From: Cupriavidus sp. YR651
Lineage (GTDB): Bacteria > Pseudomonadota > Gammaproteobacteria > Burkholderiales > Burkholderiaceae
Direction of reading: 5' to 3'
Assembly (NCBI RefSeq): GCF_900101625.1
Contig: NZ_FMYZ01000004.1
Location: 123,571 to 187,570 of the forward strand
Length of the DNA stretch: 64,000 nt
In this document: piece after piece, positions 25,227 to 34,084 of the stretch
How positions within the stretch are numbered: position 1 is the stretch's first letter
Layout of the letters: every line of letters begins with the position of its first letter
Position numbers and translations under genes: made by a program
The notes under the pieces: generated by a model
Database searches by the model: none
What the model was told of the DNA's origin: nothing
The model's input: only the letters and a program-made list of their open reading frames with translations

Positions 25227-25478
25227 ATGGCACATCGTCAATTCCCTGACTTTCCCGTAAATGAGCGTCAAGACGTGGAGGCCCTGCTGACGCAGGTCGG
25301 TCTTACGTCACAGGAGTTCGAGATTTCCGACGTCAATGGCACGTCGTCCCGCCAGGTCATGGTTCGCAGGCAGCGCACGGGCGCGGAAAGCGTCTACGAC
25401 GCGGGGCCCGGTACCACATGGATCGAGGAGTTCGAGAGCGATCTGGAGTGCGGGCTGTTTGGCCAGGTGTCCGCCTAG
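25227..25478 (+). CDS. Hypothetical 83-residue protein
   Basis: A small acidic, soluble protein without recognised family. The ATG is preceded by a very good CGGAGGTG site, and codon use is normal. The sequence has polar patches (TSQEFEISDVNGTSSRQVMV) and an acidic end (WIEEFESDLE). Convergent with the BLUF gene. Confidence 0.6.
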   Translation: MAHRQFPDFPVNERQDVEALLTQVGLTSQEFEISDVNGTSSRQVMVRRQRTGAESVYDAGPGTTWIEEFESDLECGLFGQVSA

Positions 25479-25511
25479 CGCACCACATTCGCCACGCAGG
25501 GCGCCTGTCGG

Positions 25512-25955
25512 CTAGTGTCGGCCACGTTCCGGGCTGCGCCCGACGATAGACGCCCCCGCGATCAGTTCCTTGAGCAAGGCCAGCGATGCCGCACCCGGCA
25601 TGCGGTAGGGGTCGAGTTCGCCCTGCGCGGAGTATTTCAGCAGCGTGGCGGCGTTGATCTTGCCGGCATTGACGCGCCCCATCGACCAGCCCGAGAACGC
25701 CCGCTCGGCAATCTCCTCGTAGTGCAGCAGCGTCACGTCGTGATGCCGTTTGTCCTGGCCGATGTTCAGGAACAGGCGCGACACCGCTTCGCGGCTGCCT
25801 TCCAGCGCCTGCAGGTAGACACCGTTGCCGTGGCACAGCACACCCGTGATGCCGTGGCGCGGATTCTGTTCCAGGCTGGTGTCCAGGATGGCATCCACCG
25901 TGGCCGGATCCAGCGGCGCCCTGGCGCGACTGGCATAAAGCAAGCGAACTAGCAT
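25512..25955 (-). CDS. BLUF-domain blue-light sensor
   Basis: A 147-residue single-domain FAD photoreceptor. The residues that define BLUF are all in register with AppA: Y7 (Y21), N31 (N45), Q49 (Q63), W90 (W104) and M92 (M106). About 50 residues follow as a C-terminal cap without an output domain, so it should act through a protein partner. It starts 12 bases after the folE stop with the same direction, so the two are probably cotranscribed. Confidence 0.93.
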   Translation of the reverse strand: MLVRLLYASRARAPLDPATVDAILDTSLEQNPRHGITGVLCHGNGVYLQALEGSREAVSRLFLNIGQDKRHHDVTLLHYEEIAERAFSGWSMGRVNAGKINAATLLKYSAQGELDPYRMPGAASLALLKELIAGASIVGRSPERGRH

Positions 25956-25967
25956 CGGCTTTCCTCG

Positions 25968-26702
25968 TCAGCGGCGGTTGAGGTTGAGCAGCGTCAGGAA
26001 TTCGCGGCGGAGCTTGTCGTCCTTGAGGAAGGAGCCCCGCATGACGCTGTTGGTCATCTTGGCATCGGTGTCGCGCACGCCACGCCAGTGCATGCAGAAG
26101 TGCTCGGCCTCCATCACGATCGCCAGTCCGTCCGGATTCATTTTCTCCTGCAGCAGGTCGGCGATCTGGGCCACGGCTTCTTCCTGGATCTGCGGCCGGC
26201 ACATGATCCACTCGGCCATGCGCGCGTACTTCGACAAGCCAATCAGGTTGGAGTGGCGATTTGGCATGACCCCGACCCACAGGCTGCCGATGATCGGGCA
26301 GAGATGGTGGGAGCAGGCGCTGCGCACGCGGATCGGGCCCACGATCATCAGTTCGTTGAGCTGTTCCACGTTGGGGAATTCGGTCACTTCCGGGGCCCTG
26401 GCATAGCGGCCCGCGAAAATTTCCTTGAGGTACATCTTGGCCACGCGCCGGGCGGTTTCACGCGTGTTGTGGTCCTGGTCGACGTCGATCACCAGTGTGC
26501 GCAGCACGTCTTCCAGCCGTGCCTGGACTTCCGCCTGCAGGTCATCCAGCTCGCCATGCTCGATGAAGCGCGCAATGTTGTCGTTGGCGTGGAAGCGTTC
26601 ACCGGCCGCCTCGATACGGGCGCGAATGCGGTCCGATACCGGACCGGTGACGGGCGAATGCGGCGGGTGCGAGCCCTCGCCGGAATGATCCTTGTGTGAC
26701 AT
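25968..26702 (-). CDS. folE: GTP cyclohydrolase I
   Basis: A 244-residue type I enzyme converting GTP to 7,8-dihydroneopterin triphosphate, the first step to folate and pterin cofactors. Zinc-site residues are present in RSACSHHLCPI and EAEHFCMHWRGVRD, with the GLSKYARM and catalytic HNTRETARRVAKM segments. MSHKDHSG at 26702 is chosen; a GTG at 26732 would add ten residues and neither has a clear ribosome-binding site. The N-terminal ~40 residues are a family-variable extension. Lies just upstream of the BLUF gene. Confidence 0.95.
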   Translation of the reverse strand: MSHKDHSGEGSHPPHSPVTGPVSDRIRARIEAAGERFHANDNIARFIEHGELDDLQAEVQARLEDVLRTLVIDVDQDHNTRETARRVAKMYLKEIFAGRYARAPEVTEFPNVEQLNELMIVGPIRVRSACSHHLCPIIGSLWVGVMPNRHSNLIGLSKYARMAEWIMCRPQIQEEAVAQIADLLQEKMNPDGLAIVMEAEHFCMHWRGVRDTDAKMTNSVMRGSFLKDDKLRREFLTLLNLNRR

Positions 26703-26840
26703 GAGTGGCCGCTGGCGATGGTGAGCGGGCACGGCCGGGCCCGATGGGGCGCCGGTGCGGTGCGCGGTGCTTCACTATATGGCAGATGGGAGGGCGCTAC
26801 AACCGGGACGGGCCCGCCGCCGCGCCAGGGTCAGCGAGGG

Positions 26841-28100
26841 TCAGCGCAGGACGGCCAGCGCCGGCAGCAGCGCCAGCGGCATCACGATCGCGCCGGTTTT
26901 GAGGAACGTGCCCGCGCCGATGGCATGGCCTTCCCGGCGCAGCGCGGTCAGCCAGAGCAGCGTGGCCAGCGATCCGGTCACGGACAGGTTCGGCCCCAGG
27001 TCGACGCCAATCAGCACGGCAGCCGTGACGGTGTCCGACGCGTGTCCGGCCGCCAGCGCCGATGCCGACAGCAAGCCGGCCGGCAGGTTGTTGACCACGT
27101 TGCTGACCAGGCCGACCACCACGCCGGCAACGCCCGCGCCAACCACGCCAGCCGATCCGGCCTGCGCGGACACCGTGCCGACCCAATGGGCGAGATGGCC
27201 GACCAGCCCAGTGCGCTCCAGCCCGGCCACCAGCACGAACAGGCCCGCCACCATCGGCAGGACGCCCCATGACACTTCCTTGAGTGCCGGGGCAAGCAGG
27301 CGCGGCTGCGTGGCGCAGACGGCGGCCAGCGTGGCCACGCCGCCGAGGAACGTGGGCCAGCCCAGGTCCTGGCCGCGCAGTGACGCCGTCAGCAGCGCCA
27401 CCCCGGTCAGCACGATGCCGGCCGTCGTCAGCCAGGCTTGCAGCGTCAGCGGTGGCACGGGGACATCGTCCTCGATGCGCTCGGCCAGCGCCTCGCGCTG
27501 CGTCCAGTACAGCGCCACGAATGTCATCACGATGGCCACCACGGACGGCAGCGTGAAGCGCGCAAGCCAGCCTGCCAGCGGCGGCATCCGGTCCCCGAAC
27601 AGCACCAGGTTGGCCGGATTGGAGATGGGCAGGACAAAGCTGGCGGCGTTGGCGATGAACGCGCAAGCATAGAGATAGGGCAGCGGATGTTTCACGCGCG
27701 CCGCGCGCGTGGCGGCCAGCACGGCCGGCGTCAGCACCACCGCAGTGGCGTCGTTCGACATGAACGCGGTGACCGCGATGCCAAAGCCATAGACCAGCAC
27801 GAAGAGCCGTCTTGCGGAGCCGCGGGCGCTGCGCACGGCCAGCGCGGCCACGTGGTCGAACAGTCCCGTCTTGCGGGCGAGTTCCGAGATCAGCATCATC
27901 CCGGCCAGGAACAGGTAGACGTCGTTGCCGCGCGCGACGGCGGCCAGGGCCTCCCTCCACGGCAGCAGCCCGGCCGCGCAGAGCAGGATGGCGCCCGCCA
28001 TGGCCCAGAACGCTTCCGGCAGCCGGAACGGCCTGAGCAGCACACCGGCGGTGGCAGTGGCCGCTACGGTCCAGATCAGCGTTGCGTTATCGGCGGGCAT
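26841..28100 (-). CDS. ArsB/NhaD-superfamily membrane transporter
   Basis: A 419-residue integral membrane protein with about eleven hydrophobic segments. It belongs to the ion-transporter superfamily that contains ArsB (NDVYLFLAGMMLISELARKT; MSNDATAVVLTPAVLAATRA; ISNPANLVLFG; NVVNNLPAGLLSASAL). These two N-(D/N) loops are the family's re-entrant signature. Without ArsR, ArsC or ArsA nearby, arsenite export is possible but not supported by context; an anion or dicarboxylate substrate is equally open. Confidence 0.8.
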   Translation of the reverse strand: MPADNATLIWTVAATATAGVLLRPFRLPEAFWAMAGAILLCAAGLLPWREALAAVARGNDVYLFLAGMMLISELARKTGLFDHVAALAVRSARGSARRLFVLVYGFGIAVTAFMSNDATAVVLTPAVLAATRAARVKHPLPYLYACAFIANAASFVLPISNPANLVLFGDRMPPLAGWLARFTLPSVVAIVMTFVALYWTQREALAERIEDDVPVPPLTLQAWLTTAGIVLTGVALLTASLRGQDLGWPTFLGGVATLAAVCATQPRLLAPALKEVSWGVLPMVAGLFVLVAGLERTGLVGHLAHWVGTVSAQAGSAGVVGAGVAGVVVGLVSNVVNNLPAGLLSASALAAGHASDTVTAAVLIGVDLGPNLSVTGSLATLLWLTALRREGHAIGAGTFLKTGAIVMPLALLPALAVLR

Positions 28101-28170
28101 CGAAAGAAGAGGGCGGGTTCAAGGCGAGGGTTCAAAGCGACAGATCAGGGCGACAGCTCAGGGCGAGGGA

Positions 28171-30240
28171 TCACAGCGGCCCGGCGGCGGCGCCGTTTCG
28201 TGGCGCCGGGTCCGGCGCGGGCGAGACGGCGGCAGCCGGGGTCGCTACCCCACCAGGCCCGCCCGGCGCACCGGGCGCAACCGGGCTGGCCGGGCTGTCC
28301 GTGGCCGTGCCCGGGGGCGGGAAGCCCAGCGCGACGATGCCGTGCGTGCCATCGGCGTTCTCGGCATAGGCCCAGTCATTGTTCATTCTTGCCAGGTCGC
28401 GCGGCGCGGGGAAATCGGCTTCGGGCACGCCGGCCAGCCGGCCTTCCATATACGCGGCCCAGATGGGCAGCGCCGTGGTGGCGCCGAATTCCCGCCGGCC
28501 CAGGCTGCGGTTGTCGTCAAAGCCCATCCAGGCCACGGTTACGACCTCCGCCGCGTAGCCGGCAAACCAGCCATCGACGGCGTCGTTGGTCGTGCCGGTC
28601 TTGCCGGCCACATCGTCGCGGCGCAGATAGCGGCGCACGCCGGCCCCGGTGCCTTCGTCCACCACGCTCTGCAGCAGGCTGTTCATGACGAACGCGTTGC
28701 GCTCCGAAATCACGCGCGGCGGCTCGGCCTCGGTGCTGGCGGAAAAGAGCACATGGCCATCGCCGTCGGTAATTTTTGCAATCAGGTATGGTTCGATGCG
28801 ATGCCCCTGGTTGGCAAACACGCCGTAGGCGGCCGCCAGCCGCAGCGGCGAGGTCGTGCCCGTGCCGAGCGCCATCGCCAGGTAGGGCGGCAGGCGCCTG
28901 GTGGCGAAGCCGAACTTGCCGGCGTGGTCGATCGTGTACGGAATGCCGATGGATTGCAGCGTGCGGATGGCGGGCAGGTTGCGGGACTCCGCCAGCGCCT
29001 GGCGCACGGTAATCGGGCCGACGAAGCGGTTGTCGTCGTTGGAGGGCTGCCAGCGCGGATCGTCCAGCGGCGCATCGTTGATCAGCGTGCCGGGCGAGAT
29101 CCCGCGTTCCAGCGCGGCCGAGTAGACAAACGGCTTGAACGTCGAGCCCGGCTGCCGTTGCGCCTGCGTGACGTGGTTGAAGCGGCTGGTGGCAAAGTCG
29201 GCGCCGCCGACCATCGCCTCGATGGCGCCGGTGCGGGCATCGAGCGATACCAGCGCGGCCTGCGGCAAGGCGGCCGCCGCCAGGTTCGTGCCCGGATGCC
29301 GCTTGCCGTAGCGTTCCAGCCCGGCATGCACCGCGTCATAGGCCAGCCTCTGCCGGACGGAGGACACCGTGGTGTAGACGTTGATGCCGCGCGTGTAGGC
29401 GTCATCGCCAAAGCGATCGTGGGCCAGTTGGCGCGCGAGTTCGGCCACGTACTCGGCATGGCCGGCAAAGCGGCCATTGGTGTCGCCGGAGACGAGGAGG
29501 CGCGCGGCGCGGGCGTCGCGATACTGATCCTGCGTGATCATGTCCAGCGCCAGCATCCGGCCCAGCACGTATTCCTGCCGCCGTTTGGCGCGCGGATAGT
29601 TGACCACCGGGTTCATCGTGGACGGCGCCTTGGGCAGCCCGGCCAGCATCGCGGTTTCGGCCAGCGACAGCGACGCGAGCGGCTTGCCGAAGTAGGCCTG
29701 CGCGGCGCTGCCAAAGCCGTAGGCATGTTCGCCCAGGTAGACCTGGTTCATGTACAGCTCGAGCACGCGCTCCTTGGGCAGCGAACGGTCGATCTGCCAG
29801 GCCAGCAGGATTTCATACCACTTGCGCGCCAGCGTCTTTTCGCGCGACAGGTAGAAGTTGCGCGCCACCTGCATCGTGATGGTCGACGCACCCTGCGCGT
29901 AGCCTTCGCCGAGATTGGCCAGCGCGGCGCGGAACAGGCCGGGCACGTCCACGCCGACGTGGTTGTAGAACTGATCGTCCTCGGCGGCCAGCAGCGCGTT
30001 GGCCATGAGCTTCGGCATGCGCTCGATCGGGATGAACTCGCGGTGCTCCGTGCCGAACTCGCCGATCAGCACGTCGTCGCTCGTGTAGACGCGCAGGGGG
30101 ACGTCGGGGCGATAGTCGCGCAGGGCATCGACGGAGGGGAGCTGCCGGAGGCTGATCACGGCGGCAAAGCCGGCGAGCAACACGCCGGCGGCGGCCAGCG
30201 CGGCGGCGATGCCGGCGGCCTTGACTGCGATTCGTTTCAT
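28171..30240 (-). CDS. Class A penicillin-binding protein (PBP1A-like)
   Basis: A 689-residue bifunctional cell-wall enzyme. An N-terminal membrane anchor (about 8-30) is followed by a GT51 glycosyltransferase with catalytic Glu in AAEDDQFYNHVGVD and the GASTITMQVARNF motif. The transpeptidase domain has the active Ser in GSTFKPF, an SRN-type motif and KTGTTND. The tail is Pro/Ala/Gly-rich and likely disordered. It is shorter than E. coli PBP1A (~850), lacking much of the OB insertion. MKRIAVKA at 30240 is taken as start, with an ATG three codons upstream possible. Transpeptidase motifs are intact. Confidence 0.92.
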   Translation of the reverse strand: MKRIAVKAAGIAAALAAAGVLLAGFAAVISLRQLPSVDALRDYRPDVPLRVYTSDDVLIGEFGTEHREFIPIERMPKLMANALLAAEDDQFYNHVGVDVPGLFRAALANLGEGYAQGASTITMQVARNFYLSREKTLARKWYEILLAWQIDRSLPKERVLELYMNQVYLGEHAYGFGSAAQAYFGKPLASLSLAETAMLAGLPKAPSTMNPVVNYPRAKRRQEYVLGRMLALDMITQDQYRDARAARLLVSGDTNGRFAGHAEYVAELARQLAHDRFGDDAYTRGINVYTTVSSVRQRLAYDAVHAGLERYGKRHPGTNLAAAALPQAALVSLDARTGAIEAMVGGADFATSRFNHVTQAQRQPGSTFKPFVYSAALERGISPGTLINDAPLDDPRWQPSNDDNRFVGPITVRQALAESRNLPAIRTLQSIGIPYTIDHAGKFGFATRRLPPYLAMALGTGTTSPLRLAAAYGVFANQGHRIEPYLIAKITDGDGHVLFSASTEAEPPRVISERNAFVMNSLLQSVVDEGTGAGVRRYLRRDDVAGKTGTTNDAVDGWFAGYAAEVVTVAWMGFDDNRSLGRREFGATTALPIWAAYMEGRLAGVPEADFPAPRDLARMNNDWAYAENADGTHGIVALGFPPPGTATDSPASPVAPGAPGGPGGVATPAAAVSPAPDPAPRNGAAAGPL

Positions 30241-30250
30241 GGCGCGCATT

Positions 30251-31141
30251 CTACCGCGCGGCGGGGAGCGGCAAAGGCACGCCAGTCTCGGTGTGATCTT
30301 CGGGTGGCGTCTTGCGGACGCGCTCGGGCGGATGATGCGGCACTTGCCGCGCGAATTCGCAGAGCGCGTGCCATGTCTCGGGCCGTTCCACGATCGAGAA
30401 ATGGTCGGTGCCGGCAATCGTCTGCAGCGCCACCGGGCCGGGCCACGCGGCGATCAGCCGTTCGGAGCATGCGTGCGGGACCACGTCATCCGATTCCGCA
30501 AGCAGGACCTTCGTGCTCTGGACCACCTTCTTGCAGTGGGAGATCGAGTCGAAATGGTGGCGCATCAGCTGGCGCAGCGGCACCAGCGGAAAGCGCTTGC
30601 CCACGATCTCGAGCAGGGAGTCATAGGGGGTGATCAGTTGCAGGCTTTCGAAATCCTGCAGGTCCGCGAGCTGGATGGCCACGCCGGTGCCGAGCGAGCG
30701 GCCCACCACGTGCACCCGCACGCCAGGAAAGGCGCGGCGGATATGGAGCAGGAACTGGCTGGCATCGGCCACGGCGGCGGCCTCGGAAGGCATGCCGTCG
30801 GAGTGGCCAAGTCCCCGGTAGTCGAACGTGGCAAAGCCCATGCCGGCCGGTAGCCACTTCACGAACTGCAGCGTGTCCAGCACGTCCTCGCCGCGGCCGG
30901 GCAGGTAGAACAGCAGGTCGCGCACGCCCACGTGGTCCGCGTGATAGACGTAGCCGCGGAACAGTCCGCCCGGCACCGTGTGCGAATAGGCGACGATGCC
31001 GTCGGGCAGGTCGCGCGGCGGGCGCCGGCGGGCATCGAACAGCAGGCGTTCCTGGTTGACGGTGAGGTAGGTCCAGTAGCAGGCAAAGCTGCCGGCGGTC
31101 AGCAGGGTGACGGCAATCGTCTTGCGGGCGAGGGAAGGCAT
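30251..31141 (-). CDS. Membrane-anchored alpha/beta hydrolase
   Basis: A 296-residue hydrolase. One N-terminal hydrophobic segment (about residues 8-28) is followed by an alpha/beta fold with nucleophile Ser in VGRSLGTG. The probable acid is Asp in LAESDDVVPH and the His is in GTDHFSIV, in the usual order. It resembles the BEM46/ABHD13-like serine hydrolases; substrate unknown. The gene ends ten bases before the PBP start on the same strand, so cotranscription is likely. Confidence 0.85.
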   Translation of the reverse strand: MPSLARKTIAVTLLTAGSFACYWTYLTVNQERLLFDARRRPPRDLPDGIVAYSHTVPGGLFRGYVYHADHVGVRDLLFYLPGRGEDVLDTLQFVKWLPAGMGFATFDYRGLGHSDGMPSEAAAVADASQFLLHIRRAFPGVRVHVVGRSLGTGVAIQLADLQDFESLQLITPYDSLLEIVGKRFPLVPLRQLMRHHFDSISHCKKVVQSTKVLLAESDDVVPHACSERLIAAWPGPVALQTIAGTDHFSIVERPETWHALCEFARQVPHHPPERVRKTPPEDHTETGVPLPLPAAR

Positions 31142-31298
31142 GGGGGCGCTGCTAAATGTTGGCCGGCTCTATTGAGCCTAATCCAAAAGGTGGCGTCACG
31201 GCGTTCGACCGGGCCGGGCTTGCGCGAGTTCTTGTACGATACGCCTCACAGTAACATGCGGCCGTCTGGTCGCCGGGCCAACAAGGGGGGCCATTTGC

Positions 31299-31532
31299 AT
31301 GGACGATGGACAAAAGCGCGCCGAAGAGGCGCAAGCGATGGAGCGGCTGGTCAGTGCCACACGGCAGGTGCAGGTAGCCTTCACCGCGCTGCAGAGCCAG
31401 TATCCGCCGGAGGGCAGCGGCAAGCCGTCGAAGATCGCGTTGCAGACCTTCGATGCCGCCCTGCAGGGGCTGGAAGACGCCCAGTCCGTGTTTGACGAGA
31501 TCCTCAACGACCTGCTCGACGGCAACCGCTGA
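31299..31532 (+). CDS. Small helical protein of unknown function
   Basis: A 77-residue soluble protein predicted to be two long helices (EEAQAMERLVSATRQVQVAF; ALQTFDAALQGLEDAQSVFD). The ATG is preceded by a G-rich run that can serve as ribosome-binding site. No family recognised. Divergent from the alpha/beta hydrolase and convergent with the GH3 gene. Confidence 0.65.
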   Translation: MDDGQKRAEEAQAMERLVSATRQVQVAFTALQSQYPPEGSGKPSKIALQTFDAALQGLEDAQSVFDEILNDLLDGNR

Positions 31533-31575
31533 CAGCGCGAGGGCGGGCCCGCCGGGCCCCGCCTGCGCCACCGCG

Positions 31576-33870
31576 TCATTGCAGCGCGAAGCGCTGCTGC
31601 CGCACCGACTCGGAATCCAGTCCGATCTGGACATTGAAGTCCCCCGGTTCCGCCGCGTATTCGAGCCTGGCGTTGAAGAACTTCAGCTTGTCTTCATCGA
31701 TCGGGAACGTCACCACGCGCGACTCGCCGGGCTTGAGCAAGACCTTCCGGAAATCCTTCAGCTCCTTGACGGGCCGCACCACGGACGCCGTGACATCCTG
31801 CACATACAGTTGCACGACCGTCTCGCCTTCGCGCTGGCCGGTGTTCTTCACCGTCACGCTCGCCGTCAGCTTGCCGTTGCGCGGCATCGTCTGGCCGGAC
31901 AGCGTGATGTCGGACAGGCTGAACGTCGTGTAGCTCAGGCCGTAGCCGAACGGGTAGAGCGGTCCCGATTCTTCCTCGAAGTACTGCGAGGTGTAGTTGG
32001 GCGGCTTGCCCGGCGTGAACGGCCGGCCGATGCGCAGGTGGTTGTAGTACGTGGGGATCTGGCCGAGCGAGCGCGGGAACGAGATCGGCAGCTTGCCCGA
32101 CGGATTCTCGTCGCCAAACAGCACGTCGGCGATGGCGTGGCCGCCTTCGGTGCCGGCGTACCAGGTTTCCAGCAGCGCGTCGGCATTCTCCTTTTCCCAG
32201 TTCACCGTCAGCGGGCGGCCGTTCATCAGCACCACCACCAGCGGCTTGCCCGTGGTCCGGAGTGCCTTGAGCAGCGTCTGCTGACTGCCGGGCAGCGACA
32301 GGCTCGTGCGGCTCGATGCCTCATGGGACATGCCGCGCGATTCCCCCACGGCCACCACGATGACGTCTGACTGACGCGCCGCTTCCACCGCTTCCGCGAT
32401 CATGTCGCCCGGGGACCGCTTGTCCTGCACCACTTCCGGATTGTCCCAGTTCAGGAAGTTCAGGTAACCCACCACCCTTTCATCGTCGGTCACGTTGGCG
32501 CCGCGCGCGTAGACCACCTTGCCGTTGCCCGCCAGCGCATCGCGCATGCCCTGCAGCAGCGTGACCGACTGCGTGGCCTTGCCGGCCGCGGACCAGCTGC
32601 CCATGATGTCGATCGGTGCGTCGGCCATCGGACCAATCACGGCGACCGTGCCAGACTTCTTCAGCGGCAGCGTCTGGTTGCGGTTTTCCAGCAGCACCAG
32701 CGACTTGCGCGCCGCGGCACGGGCCTCGGCGCGATGCAGGCGGGCCTCCGCGTTCACGTCGGCCGGATCCCCGGCCGCATTGCCGATACGGCGGTACGGG
32801 TCCTGGAACAGGCCCATGTCGTACTTGGCGCCCAGCACCTCGCGCACCGCGTCGTCGATCAGGCGTACGGGCACGTCGCCCGATTTCACCAGTCCGGGCA
32901 GTTGCTCCAGGTAGCGGGAATCGGCCATGCTCATGTCGACACCGGCCTGGATGGCCAGCTTTGCGGCTTCGCGGCCGTTGCTGGCCACGCCGTGCCGCAG
33001 AAGTTCGTCGATTGCGCCGTGGTCGCTCACGGTGACGCCCTTGAATCCCCATTCCTTGCGCAGCAGGTCGCGCAGCAGCCACGTGTTGGAGGTGGCCGGC
33101 ACGCCGTTGACCGAATTCAGCGCGATCATCACGCCACCCGCGCCGGCGTCGATGGCGGCGCGGTAGGGCGGGAGGTAGTCCTGGTACATGCGCTGCGGGC
33201 TCATGTCCACCGTGTTGTAGTCGCGTCCGCCCTCCACGGCGCCATACAGCGCGAAGTGCTTGACGAAGGCCATCACGCCTTGCGGATTGGCCGGCGAAGC
33301 GCCCTGGAAACCTTTCACGCTGGCCCTGGCGCATTGGGAGACCAGGTGGGGGTCCTCGCCAAAGCCCTCCGACGTGCGGCCCCAGCGCGGGTCGCGGGAG
33401 ATGTCGACCATCGGCGCGAAGGTGGCGTCGAGCCCGTCGGCACTCGCTTCCAGGCCGGAGATGCGTGCGGCCTGCTCCACGACGCCCATGTCCCAGCTCG
33501 ACGCCAGCCCGAGGCTGATCGGGAAGACGGTGCGATGGCCGTGCACGACATCATAGGCAAAGAAGATGGGAATCTTCAGGCGACTCTGGCGGGCCGCCGC
33601 GTCCTGCAACGGCCGGTTGTCGGCGCGCGTGACGGAGTTGAACGTGCCGCCCACGCGGCCCGCCGCGATCTCCTTGATCAGCTGCGGCTGGGGCATGTCC
33701 TGCCCGATGCTGATGAGCCGCAGCTGGCCGATCTTTTCCTCCAGCGTCATCTGGCCGATCAGGTCGGCGATGAACGCGTTCTTGTCTCCCATCGGCGCCG
33801 GGGCCGCGCCGGCAAGCCCCGCCGTACAAACCAGGCTGGCCGCGACGGCCAGCGTAGAAAGCATTCGCAT
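31576..33870 (-). CDS. bglX: Periplasmic beta-glucosidase, GH3 family
   Basis: A 764-residue exported GH3 glycosidase, almost the same length as E. coli BglX (765). A signal peptide (cleavage after LAGAA) is followed by the TIM-barrel domain with nucleophile Asp in GVTVSDHGAIDE and the substrate loop DPRWGRTSEGFGEDPHL. The GH3 C-terminal sandwich domain and a fibronectin-III-like domain complete it (GYGLSYTTFSLSDITL). It hydrolyses beta-glucosides or short beta-glucans. Divergent from opgG, so two glucan-related periplasmic genes share an intergenic region. Confidence 0.93.
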   Translation of the reverse strand: MRMLSTLAVAASLVCTAGLAGAAPAPMGDKNAFIADLIGQMTLEEKIGQLRLISIGQDMPQPQLIKEIAAGRVGGTFNSVTRADNRPLQDAAARQSRLKIPIFFAYDVVHGHRTVFPISLGLASSWDMGVVEQAARISGLEASADGLDATFAPMVDISRDPRWGRTSEGFGEDPHLVSQCARASVKGFQGASPANPQGVMAFVKHFALYGAVEGGRDYNTVDMSPQRMYQDYLPPYRAAIDAGAGGVMIALNSVNGVPATSNTWLLRDLLRKEWGFKGVTVSDHGAIDELLRHGVASNGREAAKLAIQAGVDMSMADSRYLEQLPGLVKSGDVPVRLIDDAVREVLGAKYDMGLFQDPYRRIGNAAGDPADVNAEARLHRAEARAAARKSLVLLENRNQTLPLKKSGTVAVIGPMADAPIDIMGSWSAAGKATQSVTLLQGMRDALAGNGKVVYARGANVTDDERVVGYLNFLNWDNPEVVQDKRSPGDMIAEAVEAARQSDVIVVAVGESRGMSHEASSRTSLSLPGSQQTLLKALRTTGKPLVVVLMNGRPLTVNWEKENADALLETWYAGTEGGHAIADVLFGDENPSGKLPISFPRSLGQIPTYYNHLRIGRPFTPGKPPNYTSQYFEEESGPLYPFGYGLSYTTFSLSDITLSGQTMPRNGKLTASVTVKNTGQREGETVVQLYVQDVTASVVRPVKELKDFRKVLLKPGESRVVTFPIDEDKLKFFNARLEYAAEPGDFNVQIGLDSESVRQQRFALQ

Positions 33871-34084
33871 GTGGTAGTGGTCCCAAGAGGCGTGACGCCG
33901 AACGTGGCCCCGCCATGGTGCGGGGATTCGGGTCCTGCCGGCTGTCGTCGGACGCGCCGGGTGGCACGTCAGGCGAAATCGGTTATTTTTGTGGACTGCG
34001 CCCGCAGTGTAGCGCCATACACTGGCAACTTCGGCTGCTGTGGCGTGTCAGCCTGTTTTTGATTCGTTTTTCCTGGAGGGATTC

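Noticed and set aside
27925-30633. A 902-codon open frame on the plus strand, antisense to the transporter and PBP genes
   Set aside because: Its translation is Arg/Gly/Ala/His-rich low complexity, typical of the mirror frame of high-GC genes, while the minus strand encodes clear conserved domains.
31533-31575. GC-rich inverted segments between the convergent 77-residue gene and the GH3 gene
   Set aside because: Several overlapping imperfect stems are possible, but there is no T-run, so no terminator is called.
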